Positions 7,246 through 14,987 of a DNA stretch of 32,025 nt are shown piece by piece. The notes under the pieces were generated by a model that was not told the origin of the DNA, searched no databases, and saw only the letters and a list, made by a program, of their open reading frames with translations. A program made the position numbers and the translations under genes. The stretch is from Aquimonas sp046318115 (lineage in GTDB: Bacteria > Pseudomonadota > Gammaproteobacteria > Xanthomonadales > Xanthomonadaceae): assembly GCA_046318115.1 (NCBI GenBank), contig JBKCVA010000069.1, positions 1-32,025 on the forward strand, in the 5' to 3' direction. Position 1 is the first letter of the stretch. Each line of letters starts with the position of its first letter.

Positions 7246-8142
7246 TCAGCCGACTTCGAACACCAGCAGATCCGAGCTGGCCGCGGCGATGCTCTGCCCC
7301 AGGCTGATGCAGCCGCTGCGGCGCAGCGGCAGATCGTTGCGGTGCACGCGCAGCTCGTCCTCATCGCCGATCCGCACGAAGCTGCCGTTGGTGCTGCGGT
7401 CGGTCAGCACCCACAGGCCGCGCCGGCACTCGAGGCTGGCATGGTTGCGGCTGACCCACTCGGCTTCGATCGACAGCCCGCAGCCGGGGTCACGGCCCAT
7501 GCTGAAAGGCGGCGCGTCCTCGCGCAGCTCGATCACGCGGCCGCGGTGGCGCAGGGTCAGGCGCGCGCCCGCCTGGGTGGTGTCGTCGACCTTGATCGCG
7601 CGCTGGATGGTGGTGAGGTTCGAGGTGTCGTCCTGCCAGATCAGGTCGACGATCTCGATCGGCAGGAGCTTGCCGGCCACCCGTGCGCGCCCCAGGGCCC
7701 GCGAGCGGATGCCACCGACGATGGTGAGGTCCTTGACGGTGCCGGCCGTGGTGACGATCTGCTCGCGCTTGGCCAGCGCCGCCATGCGCGCCGCCACGTT
7801 GACCGCATCGCCGTAGACATCGCCGTTTTCGAGCAGGGCTTCCCCGTGATGGAAGCCAATGCGGATGCCCAGCTTCTCTGCGGTGAACTCAGGATCGGTG
7901 CTGACCCGGCGCTGCATGTCGCAGGCCGCCAGCGCCGCCTGCACCGCGGCCGGGAAGGTGCACATGATTTCGTCGCCGATGGTCTTGACCAGACGCCCGC
8001 CGTGCGCGGCCGCAATCCGCGTCAGCGCTTCCAGCACGCTGGCAATGATCCGCCGGGCCTCGACATCGCCCAGGGTCTCGAACAGCCGGGTGCTGCCGCT
8101 GACATCGGCAAACAGGATCGAGAGGGGCTGGGTCGCGCTCAT
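7246..8142 (-). CDS. Class III adenylate cyclase fused to a C-terminal FHA domain
   Basis: The 298-residue protein starts directly with a class III nucleotide cyclase domain (about 1-170). All canonical catalytic residues are visible: metal aspartates D13 (FADVSGST) and D57 (KTIGDEIM), adenine-specifying K53 and D108, and the transition-state pair N115 and R119 in YGDAVNVAARM. The Lys/Asp pair predicts ATP to cyclic AMP rather than cyclic GMP. A linker leads to an FHA domain (about 195-298) with MGR at 215-217, SRNH at 231-234 and TNG at 251-253, the phosphothreonine-binding signature. The fusion suggests that cyclase output or localisation depends on a phosphorylated partner, which is an inference. 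There is no membrane segment. The small membrane protein gene follows 23 bases later on the same strand. Confidence 0.95.
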   Translation of the reverse strand: MSATQPLSILFADVSGSTRLFETLGDVEARRIIASVLEALTRIAAAHGGRLVKTIGDEIMCTFPAAVQAALAACDMQRRVSTDPEFTAEKLGIRIGFHHGEALLENGDVYGDAVNVAARMAALAKREQIVTTAGTVKDLTIVGGIRSRALGRARVAGKLLPIEIVDLIWQDDTSNLTTIQRAIKVDDTTQAGARLTLRHRGRVIELREDAPPFSMGRDPGCGLSIEAEWVSRNHASLECRRGLWVLTDRSTNGSFVRIGDEDELRVHRNDLPLRRSGCISLGQSIAAASSDLLVFEVG

Positions 8143-8208
8143 GGCCCCGCATCATAGGCAATGGCGACGACGCCGTCATGGCAGGCCTCACAGCGCCCCG
8201 CCGCGGCC

Positions 8209-9837
8209 TTACGCGGTCGGCTTTTCGTAGGCTCTGACGGCGGCAGGGGCGGCAAACGTGTCGGCGCGCGCGTGCGGCCAGAACAGTTCAAACACGGGAT
8301 GCCGCGGCGTGCCCTCCAGCAGCTCGCCCGGCTTGACGAAGAAATGCAGCTTGGCGAGCGAGCGGATCTCGTTGCCCGAAACGCGGCGGATGATGTGCTC
8401 GGGCCCCAGTTGATCCGGGTGCTGCAGCCCCGCCGCCGCCAGCAGATCGCGCAGGGCCTTCAGCGTGTTGCGATGGAAGTGGTAGACCCGCTCGGCCTTG
8501 TCCGGCACCACCAGCGCACGCTGACGGGACGGGTCCTGGGTGGCGACGCCGGTTGGGCACTTGTCGGTGTGACAGCTCTGCGACTGGATGCAGCCCAGCG
8601 CGAACATGAAGCCGCGCGCCGAATTGCACCAGTCCGCACCGATCGCCAGCGTGCGCGCCATGTCGAAGGCGGTGATGATCTTGCCGGCCGCGCCGATCTT
8701 GATGCGCCCGCGCAGATTGAGGCCCACCAGGGTGTTGTGGACGAGGATCAGGGCCTCGGTCAGCGGCGCGCCGACATGGTCGGTGAACTCCAGCGGCGCG
8801 GCGCCGGTACCGCCCTCGCCGCCGTCCACCACGATGAAGTCGGGCGTGATGCCGGTGGCCTGCATGGCGCGCGCGATGGCGAACCATTCCCAAGGGTGGC
8901 CAATCGCCAGCTTGAAGCCCGTCGGTTTGCCGCCTGACAGTTCGCGCAGGCGAGCGATGAACTTCAGCAGCCCGATCGGTGAATCGAAAGCGCTGTGGCG
9001 CGCCGGGGAGATGCAGTCGGTGCCGACCGGCACGCCGCGCGCTTCCGCGATCTCGGGCGTCACCTTCGCTCCGGGAAGGATGCCGCCCTGCCCCGGCTTC
9101 GCGCCCTGGCTAAGCTTCAGCTCGATCATCCGCACCCGCGGGTCGCTGGCGTTCTCGACAAAGCGCTCTTCGCTGAAGCTGCCGTCGTGGTTGCGGCAGC
9201 CGAAGTAGCCCGAACCGATCTCCCACACCAGGTCGCCACCGTGCTCGCGGTGGTAGCGCGAGATCGAGCCCTCGCCGGTGTCGTGATAGAAGCCGCCGCG
9301 CTTGGCCCCTGAGTTCAGCGCACGGATGGCCGCGGCCGACAGCGAGCCGAAGCTCATCGCGGAGATATTGAAGACGCTCGCCGAGTAGGGCTGGCTGCAG
9401 TCCGGCCCGCCGATGCGGATGCGGAAGTCGTGGTCGGGTAGATCGACCGGCTGCAGGCTGTGGTTGATCCACTCGTACTGGGTCCGATAGACGTCGAGCT
9501 GGGTGCCGAAAGGGCGCTTGTCGAGCGTGTTCTTGGCGCGCTGGTAGACGATCGAGCGCTGCGCCCGCGAGAACGGGGTCTGCTCTTCGTCGCCTTCCAG
9601 CAGGTACTGGCGGATCTCCGGCCGGATCGCTTCCACGAGATAGCGCACATGCGCCAGCAGCGGGTAGTTGCGCAGCAGCGCCCGCGGCGCCTGCAGAAAA
9701 TCACGCAGGCCCAGCAGGCTCAGGGCCGCGGCCACGGCGCACGGCCACCACCAGGCGCTGCCAAGGCTGAGCGCAAGCCCGGCAAAGAGCGGAACGGCAG
9801 CGATGCAGGCCAGCCAGGCCGTATAGCGAAGGGGCAT
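8209..9837 (-). CDS. Membrane-anchored FMN-binding glutamate synthase-like protein
   Basis: The 542-residue product has two N-terminal hydrophobic segments (about residues 5-25 and 28-45), then a domain like the FMN/synthase part of GltB. Family blocks include FNISAMSFGSLS, GAKPGQGGILPGAKV, VVDGGEGGTGAAPLEF and CNSARGFMFALGCIQ. Cysteines C416, C422 and C427 have the Cx5Cx4C spacing used for the 3Fe-4S cluster of glutamate synthase. The glutamine amidotransferase domain of true GltB is absent, so this belongs to the stand-alone FMN-binding glutamate synthase family, whose reaction is not settled. The ATG at 9837 is chosen; a TTG at 9852 is an alternative. It lies 66 bases upstream of the cyclase gene on the same strand and could be cotranscribed with it. 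Confidence 0.93.
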   Translation of the reverse strand: MPLRYTAWLACIAAVPLFAGLALSLGSAWWWPCAVAAALSLLGLRDFLQAPRALLRNYPLLAHVRYLVEAIRPEIRQYLLEGDEEQTPFSRAQRSIVYQRAKNTLDKRPFGTQLDVYRTQYEWINHSLQPVDLPDHDFRIRIGGPDCSQPYSASVFNISAMSFGSLSAAAIRALNSGAKRGGFYHDTGEGSISRYHREHGGDLVWEIGSGYFGCRNHDGSFSEERFVENASDPRVRMIELKLSQGAKPGQGGILPGAKVTPEIAEARGVPVGTDCISPARHSAFDSPIGLLKFIARLRELSGGKPTGFKLAIGHPWEWFAIARAMQATGITPDFIVVDGGEGGTGAAPLEFTDHVGAPLTEALILVHNTLVGLNLRGRIKIGAAGKIITAFDMARTLAIGADWCNSARGFMFALGCIQSQSCHTDKCPTGVATQDPSRQRALVVPDKAERVYHFHRNTLKALRDLLAAAGLQHPDQLGPEHIIRRVSGNEIRSLAKLHFFVKPGELLEGTPRHPVFELFWPHARADTFAAPAAVRAYEKPTA

Positions 9838-9885
9838 GGGCAGCGGGCTCAAAGAACGCGGGCCGCCATCATGCCCGCTCGGCGC

Positions 9886-10110
9886 TCAGCGGTGGCGGAT
9901 CGCCAGCACCTGGCCGGGACGCAGATTGGCTGCCGCATGCTCGAGCTCGGCCAGGCTTTCCTCCTCGAACTCCATCGACGTCAGCCCGTGGAAGTGGGCG
10001 TAGACATCGCCCTCGAAGCCATCGCCCGCGCTCAAGGCAAAGCTGCCCTCGGGCACGGCGCCGAGCGAGGCCACGGGTTCGAACTCCAAGCGGACACAGT
10101 TCATGGGCAC
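9886..10110 (-). CDS. Small acidic protein of unknown function
   Basis: This 74-residue product is not one I recognise. The sequence is soluble-looking and rich in Glu and Ala, with no membrane segment or signal. It has an aromatic/acidic centre (GFEGDVYAHFHG) and ends in RPGQVLAIRHR. Support for coding comes from a clear GAGGTGA ribosome-binding site placed six bases before a GTG at 10110, and from the sensible amino-acid composition. An ATG at 10104 is an alternative start but sits 12 bases from that site. It lies 48 bases upstream of the glutamate synthase-like gene on the same strand, so the two may be cotranscribed. Confidence 0.65.
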   Translation of the reverse strand: MPMNCVRLEFEPVASLGAVPEGSFALSAGDGFEGDVYAHFHGLTSMEFEEESLAELEHAAANLRPGQVLAIRHR

Positions 10111-10116
10111 GGACGT

Positions 10117-10123
10117 TCACCTC
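10117..10123 (-). promoter_or_regulatory. Shine-Dalgarno GAGGTGA favouring the GTG start at 10110
   Basis: GAGGTGA on the minus strand lies six bases before the GTG at 10110 and twelve before the ATG at 10104. The spacing favours GTG as the start of the 74-residue protein. Confidence 0.6.
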
Positions 10124-10133
10124 GACAACGTGG

Positions 10134-10331
10134 GGTGGGTGTCGACCCACCTGGACCTGGTTCGAACACAGGGTGGGCTTGACCCACCGCGACCTCCCTC
10201 TCGACGCGGGGCTGCGTATCCGCCCGCCGCCCGCGACGCTCGACCGCTCCTGCGGAGCGACGCGACCCCAATCCTGCAACCATCCTGGCGGACCGAGGCG
10301 GGTGTCGAGCATCGGTGGGTCGAGATCCACC
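10134..10331. repeat. Cluster of GGTGGG/CCCACC hairpins (REP-like)
   Basis: Three short inverted repeats share one core. GGTGGGT-GTCG-ACCCACC is at 10134-10151. GGTGGG-CTTGA-CCCACC is at 10172-10188. GGTGGGTCGAGATCCACC is at 10314-10331 and has one G-T pair. A fourth, different hairpin (CGCTCC-TGC-GGAGCG) is at 10245-10259. They fill the roughly 290-base gap between the 74-residue gene and tRNA-Leu, which otherwise holds no gene I can support. Repetition of one core in a gene-free gap is what repetitive extragenic palindromes look like. No transposase of the REP-associated type is in the window. Confidence 0.65.
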
Positions 10332-10403
10332 CTATGGGTCGTTTGCACGAATGGGCGCGAGCGATTGGCTTGGCGCGGCGCAGCCGACCTGTGTCGACCT
10401 GTG

Positions 10404-10487
10404 TGCCCGGAGCGGGACTCGAACCCGCACACCCTTGCGGATAGCAGATTTTAAGTCTGCTGCGTCTACCGGTTTCGCCATCCGGGC
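10404..10487 (-). tRNA. tRNA-Leu (anticodon UAA)
   Basis: Read on the minus strand, the acceptor arms GCCCGGA and TCCGGGC pair fully, followed by discriminator A. The D-arm contains GGCGAAACCGGTAGACGC. The anticodon stem GCAGA/TCTGC encloses the loop CTTAAAA, which gives anticodon TAA (reads UUA and UUG). A long variable arm (about TATCCGCAAGGGTG) marks a class II tRNA, as expected for leucine. The T-arm is GCGGGTTCGAGTCCCGC. The CCA end is not encoded, since the next bases are CAC. The gene stands alone between the hairpin cluster and cysD. Confidence 0.97.
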
Positions 10488-10615
10488 GGCGGGGCGCAGT
10501 GTAGCGGTGCCGGGGTCGCTTGTGAGCTTTTGCGACTATGCCTGCCACCAATCGGGCTGGGTGGGCGATGACTCACTCGGCTACTCTGCGCGCCAGTCCC
10601 CTTGCCCTAGCTCTC

Positions 10616-11515
10616 ATGTCGCTGACCCATCTCGATCGGCTGGAAGCCGAAAGCCTGCACATCTTCCGCGAGGCCGCCGCGACCGCGCGCAAGCCGGTGC
10701 TGCTCTACTCCATTGGCAAGGACAGCAGCGTGCTGCTGCATCTGGCGCGCAAGGCCTTCGCGCCGGGTCGCCTGCCTTTCCCACTGCTGCATATCGACAC
10801 CGGCTGGAAGTTCCGCGAGATGATCGCCTTCCGCGATGCGCTGGCCGCGCGCCTCGGGCTCGACCTGATCGTCCACACCAACCCCGAGGGCAAGGCGGCC
10901 GGCGTCAACCCGATCAGCCACGGCAGCGCCGTGCACACCGACGTCATGAAGACCCAGGCCCTGCGCCAGGCGCTGGACGCCCACGGCTTCGACGTCGCCT
11001 TCGGCGGCGCGCGTCGCGACGAGGAAGCCTCGCGCGCCAAGGAGCGCATCGCCAGCCACCGCAGCCCGGGACACCGCTGGGAGCCCAAGCGTCAGCGGCC
11101 GGAGCTGTGGCAGCAGTTCAATCTGCGCCACGGGCCGGGCGAGACCTTTCGCGTGTTCCCCATGTCGAACTGGACCGAGGCCGACATCTGGCGCTACATC
11201 GAGCGCGAGAACATTGAGGTGGTGCCGCTGTACTTCGCCAAGCCGCGTCCGGTGGTGCGACGTTCGGGCACCTGGATCATGGTCGACGACGAACGCCTGC
11301 CGCTCGAAGCCGGCGAGCAGCCGCAGCTCTTGAGCGTGCGCTTCCGCACCCTCGGCTGCTATCCGCTGACCGGCGCGATCGAAAGCGAAGCCGCCGATCT
11401 GCCGGCCGTGCTGGCCGAGATGGCTGCCTCACGCGCATCGGAACGCCAGGGCCGCCTGATCGACGGCGACGGCGCGGGATCGATGGAGCGCAAGAAGCAG
11501 GAGGGCTATTTCTGA
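10616..11515 (+). CDS. cysD: Sulfate adenylyltransferase subunit 2 (ATP sulfurylase small subunit)
   Basis: CysD with CysN adenylates sulfate to adenosine 5'-phosphosulfate, the first step of assimilatory sulfate reduction in the cytoplasm. The 299-residue product is close to the usual CysD length. It has the PP-loop motif SIGKDSS at residues 32-38 and long conserved blocks such as HIDTGWKFREMI, FGGARRDEEASRAKERI, FPMSNWTEADIWRYI and GCYPLTGAIES, ending in ERKKQEGYF. The ATG at 10616 matches the family start (MSLTHLDRLEAESLHIFRE). An in-frame ATG at 10538 would add 26 unrelated residues. The stop overlaps the cysNC start by one base (TGATG). No cysH, cysI or cysJ lies in the window, so reduction genes must be elsewhere. 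Confidence 0.97.
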   Translation: MSLTHLDRLEAESLHIFREAAATARKPVLLYSIGKDSSVLLHLARKAFAPGRLPFPLLHIDTGWKFREMIAFRDALAARLGLDLIVHTNPEGKAAGVNPISHGSAVHTDVMKTQALRQALDAHGFDVAFGGARRDEEASRAKERIASHRSPGHRWEPKRQRPELWQQFNLRHGPGETFRVFPMSNWTEADIWRYIERENIEVVPLYFAKPRPVVRRSGTWIMVDDERLPLEAGEQPQLLSVRFRTLGCYPLTGAIESEAADLPAVLAEMAASRASERQGRLIDGDGAGSMERKKQEGYF

Positions 11516-13449
11516 TGAACGCCCTGCCCCAGAACCCAGACCTTCCACTGCACGAGACCGCCGCCATCGCCCTGCCCGCGCCCGAACACCGGCCGCACCT
11601 GCGCCTGCTGACCTGTGGCAGCGTCGATGACGGCAAAAGCACCCTGATCGGCCGCCTGCTGTTCGAGACCGACAGCGTGCCCGACGACCAGCTCGCCAAC
11701 CTTGAGCTGCTCTCGCGCCGCCATGGCACCCGCGGCGAACAGGTCGACTACGCCCTGCTGCTGGATGGCCTCTCGGCCGAGCGCGAACAGGGCATCACCA
11801 TCGATGTGGCCTGGCGCTACTTCGGCACGACGCGCACGGCCTTCATCGTCGCCGATTCGCCCGGCCACGCCGAGTACACCCGCAACATGGTGACCGCCGC
11901 CAGCCACTGCGAGCTTGCGGTGCTGCTGGTGGACGCCCGCCAGGGCCTGCTGCCGCAGACCCTGCGGCACGCCTGCATCGCCGCCCTGCTGGGCATCCAG
12001 CGCGTGGTGCTGGCGGTGAACAAGATGGACCGCATCGGCTTCGACGCCGAGGTCTTCGAGCGGATCGTCGAGCGCTTCGCCGACTTTGCCGCGCGCGTGG
12101 GCCTGGAGCACGTGCAGCCCATCCCACTGTGCGCGATCGATGGCGACAATCTGGTGCAGCGCAGTTCGCGCATGCCCTGGTATGCCGGCCCAGCCCTGCT
12201 GGAGCACCTGGAGGCGATGGCTGCCGAATTGGCCTCCGCCCCGCCGCGCCCGCGTCATGCGGCGCGCCTGCCGGTGAGCTGGGTGGTGCGGCCGGATGCC
12301 GACTTCCGCGGCTTCGCCGGTCAGCTGCAGGGTGGCGTGCTGCGGGTCGGCGACAGCCTGCGCAGCGTGCCCTCGGGCCAGACCTCGAAAGTGCGCGGGC
12401 TGTGGCTCGGCGATCAGGCGCTGGACGTCGCGCATCCCGGCCAGTCGATCGTGCTGGCGCTGGAGGATGAGATCGACTCCAGCCGTGGCGATGTGTTCTC
12501 CGCAGCCAGCAGTCCCGTGGAAGCCAGCGACCAGTTCGAGGTCGATATCGTCTGGCTGGGCGAGCAGCCCATGCTGCCGGGGCGGCCGTATCGCCTGCAG
12601 CTCGGCACCGCCAGCGCGCTGGCGACGCCGGCCACACCGAAGTACCGGCTCAACGTCGAAACGCTGGAGCATCTGGCCGCGCGCACCCTCTCGGTGAATG
12701 AGATCGGCCGGGTCAATCTGGCGCTGGATCGCGCCCTGCCCTTCGAGGCCTATGCCGACAATCCGGGCTTGGGCGGCGGCATCCTGATCGACACGCTCAG
12801 CCACCAGACCGTCGGTGCGGTGATGGTGCGCCACGCCCTGCGCCGGGCCTCCAATCTGCACTGGCAGGCGCTGGACATCAGCCGCGCCAAGCGTGCCGGC
12901 CAGAAGGGCCAGAAACCGGCGGTGCTGTGGTTCACGGGTCTCTCGGGCGCGGGCAAATCGACGATCGCCAATCTGGTCGAGAAGCAGCTGCATGCGCTGG
13001 GCAAGCACACCTATCTGCTCGATGGCGACAACGTGCGCCACGGCCTCAACAAGGACCTCGGCTTCACCGATGCCGACCGCGTCGAGAACATCCGCCGCGT
13101 CGCCGAGGTGGCCAGGCTCATGGCCGATGCGGGCCTGATCTGCCTGGTGTCCTTCATCTCGCCCTTCCGCAGCGAGCGCGCCTTCGCCCGCGGGCTGCTG
13201 CCCGCGGGAGAGTTCTTCGAAGTCTTCGTCGATACGCCGCTGGAGGTGGCCGAGTCGCGCGACGTCAAGGGCCTGTACGCCAAGGCCCGACGCGGCGAGC
13301 TGCGCAACTTCACCGGCATCGATTCAGCCTACGAACGACCGGAAGCACCGGAGCTGGATCTGCAGGCCGATCAACTGTCCCCGGAAGCCGCCGCCGATGC
13401 GGTGATCGAGAGCTTGCGTCGCGCGGGCGTGCTGGAAGGCGAGCTTTGA
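11515..13449 (+). CDS. cysNC: Bifunctional sulfate adenylyltransferase subunit 1 / APS kinase
   Basis: A 644-residue fusion. The N-terminal half (about 28-445) is the CysN GTPase of the translation-factor type, with P-loop GSVDDGKST at 35-43, DSPGHAEY and NKMD. It couples GTP hydrolysis to APS formation by CysD. The C-terminal part (about 466-640) is APS kinase, with P-loop GLSGAGKST at 475-483, LLDGDNVRHGLN, SFISPFRSER and FVDTPLEV. It makes 3'-phospho-APS. Both nucleotide-binding sites look intact, so both activities are expected. The start overlaps the cysD stop by one base. After the stop, 13450-13660 (211 bases) contains no gene or strong terminator that I can identify. Confidence 0.97.
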   Translation: MNALPQNPDLPLHETAAIALPAPEHRPHLRLLTCGSVDDGKSTLIGRLLFETDSVPDDQLANLELLSRRHGTRGEQVDYALLLDGLSAEREQGITIDVAWRYFGTTRTAFIVADSPGHAEYTRNMVTAASHCELAVLLVDARQGLLPQTLRHACIAALLGIQRVVLAVNKMDRIGFDAEVFERIVERFADFAARVGLEHVQPIPLCAIDGDNLVQRSSRMPWYAGPALLEHLEAMAAELASAPPRPRHAARLPVSWVVRPDADFRGFAGQLQGGVLRVGDSLRSVPSGQTSKVRGLWLGDQALDVAHPGQSIVLALEDEIDSSRGDVFSAASSPVEASDQFEVDIVWLGEQPMLPGRPYRLQLGTASALATPATPKYRLNVETLEHLAARTLSVNEIGRVNLALDRALPFEAYADNPGLGGGILIDTLSHQTVGAVMVRHALRRASNLHWQALDISRAKRAGQKGQKPAVLWFTGLSGAGKSTIANLVEKQLHALGKHTYLLDGDNVRHGLNKDLGFTDADRVENIRRVAEVARLMADAGLICLVSFISPFRSERAFARGLLPAGEFFEVFVDTPLEVAESRDVKGLYAKARRGELRNFTGIDSAYERPEAPELDLQADQLSPEAAADAVIESLRRAGVLEGEL

Positions 13450-13660
13450 GACAGCTCGCCACAGGGAAGGTCTGACCCACTCCGACCGGGCGTTGTGCGG
13501 AGCGCGCCCTGCACGCGGCACTGCGCTGAGTTCTTCGTCCTTGGCCCAGGCCTGAGCAGGGCCCGCCAGGACATCCTGGATCGCGCCGCTGTACCGTCTC
13601 ACGGCACGGCGCGGCCCGGCGCAGCGGCCTCGTCGTCAGGCCCTACGCTGTGGCGGCGGC

Positions 13661-13900
13661 TCAGCGCTTGCGCAGCGCGCCGGCCAGCAGCAGCACGGTG
13701 CCGACGCCGAGCAGCACAAAGCCCAGGGTCTTGCCCTGCTCGCCTCGATCGGCGACACGGATGCCACCGTCGCCGATCTCCAGCGCCTTGTCTCCGACCC
13801 GCAGCACTTCGTTCTTGCCTTCGATCTGGACGAGGCCGGAGACCAGCACGCCCCCCGCGATATCCAGCAGAAGACCCAGCGTCAGAAGCAGTGCGCGCAT
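13661..13900 (-). CDS. Small two-helix membrane protein of unknown function
   Basis: The 79-residue product has one hydrophobic segment at the N-terminus (about 2-21) and one near the C-terminus (about 58-75). Between them lies a polar loop rich in Gly, Asp and Lys, and the protein ends in RKR. That layout resembles small DUF3185-like membrane proteins, but I cannot confirm membership. The start at 13900 is fixed by GAGG six bases upstream on the minus strand. A longer reading frame from 14050 would add residues without membrane or family character. It is divergent from the dioxygenase gene across about 200 bases. Confidence 0.72.
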   Translation of the reverse strand: MRALLLTLGLLLDIAGGVLVSGLVQIEGKNEVLRVGDKALEIGDGGIRVADRGEQGKTLGFVLLGVGTVLLLAGALRKR

Positions 13901-14099
13901 CCGAGACCTCTTGAAGCGGAGAATGGGAGGTGTACGGACTGTGCCCGCAGCGCCAGACCGACACAAGCCCAGCCCAGGCGATCCGGATCGCCTGCTGATC
14001 GGCAACCAGGATGATTCCTGCGGATCAAACGACATGGCATTCCGTAGCAAGCGGATGGATCGCAGCGGGCTTCACTTCTCAGCAGATAAGCTTGCAAGC

Positions 14100-14867
14100 A
14101 TGCACGCACAGCATCTCCATCCGATCGACGAAATACCACGCACCGCTGACATCCTCGCGGCCGCGGGCTTCTGCTTCCTGCCCCGCGCTCAGGCACTGAA
14201 GGCGCTGGGCGCGGGCATCGAAACCGAGTGGCAGGCCTTTGCCGAGAGTTGGCAGGCATTGGGCGTGGATGCACACATGGCTGACGGCGGGCGCTATCGC
14301 CGGCGACGCCATGCCGTGTTCGCCGCCAGCCGCAGCCGCGGCATCGAGCGACTGCCGGATGCCCCGCACTTTCAGGCCCTGCACTACAACCGCTTGAACG
14401 GCGGCATCGAGCGCTGGTTCCAGCCGATCCTGCCGGAGGTGGCGCAAAGCGCGCCCTTCCGCGCGCTCGCGGAGTTCGCGCACGGCCTCTTCGCACAGCT
14501 CGCACCGGCGGTCGAGCGCTGGCAGATCGAGGCGCACCAGTTCCGCATCGAAGCGCTGCCCGGCCAGCCCGGCCAGCCGACGCCGGAAGGCGTGCATCGC
14601 GATGGCGTGGACTTCGTGCTGGTGGCGCTGATCGACCGCCACAACATCCGCGAAGGCACCACCACCATCCATGCAAGTGACAGCGCGCAGCTCGGTGCCT
14701 TCACCCTGACCGAACCGCTGGACATCGCCCTGGTCGACGACCAGCGCGTCCTGCATGGCGTCACCGCAGTTGAGCCGCTGGATCCCAGCGCGCCGGCGTG
14801 GCGGGATGTGCTGGTGCTGACCTTCAAGCGCACCGAGAGCCTGCTGAGCGCTGCCCCAGCTTCCTAG
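14100..14867 (+). CDS. 2-oxoglutarate/Fe(II)-dependent dioxygenase family protein (PF10014-like)
   Basis: This 255-residue protein resembles the 2OG-Fe dioxygenase family that includes bacterial free-amino-acid hydroxylases such as isoleucine dioxygenase. The iron facial triad is visible as H166 and D168 in EGVHRDGVDF, and H219 in DQRVLHGVTAVEPLD. R235 in PAWRDVLVLTF is the likely 2-oxoglutarate carboxylate contact. EGTTTIH (185-191) is a further family block. The substrate is unknown. The start is uncertain: ATG at 14100 gives an N-terminus typical of the family (ADILAAAGFCFLP), while ATGs at 14034 and 14055 are in frame without a clear ribosome-binding site. The longer open frame back to 13650 is antisense to the small membrane protein gene and is not used. 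Confidence 0.87.
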   Translation: MHAQHLHPIDEIPRTADILAAAGFCFLPRAQALKALGAGIETEWQAFAESWQALGVDAHMADGGRYRRRRHAVFAASRSRGIERLPDAPHFQALHYNRLNGGIERWFQPILPEVAQSAPFRALAEFAHGLFAQLAPAVERWQIEAHQFRIEALPGQPGQPTPEGVHRDGVDFVLVALIDRHNIREGTTTIHASDSAQLGAFTLTEPLDIALVDDQRVLHGVTAVEPLDPSAPAWRDVLVLTFKRTESLLSAAPAS

Positions 14868-14987
14868 GGTCTGCCCGGGCCCACTGCGCGCCGCACACGC
14901 TCGATCCGGCAGGCGGGCGCAGCAAGCCCCCCCCCAAGCCCTCAAACTGCGCGGCATCAGCCCGGGTCGCACGCGCGCGCGACCGCT

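Noticed and set aside
8209..9837. True glutamate synthase large subunit (gltB)
   Set aside because: There is no N-terminal amidotransferase domain, the length is about a third of GltB, and no gltD is adjacent.
11506..13041. 511-residue minus-strand open frame
   Set aside because: It is antisense to cysNC, whose two P-loops and full-length domains are clear; the open frame is a codon-bias shadow.
13650..14099. Upstream part of the long plus-strand frame ending at 14867
   Set aside because: It is antisense to the 79-residue membrane protein gene, which has a good ribosome-binding site, and the residues do not resemble the dioxygenase family.
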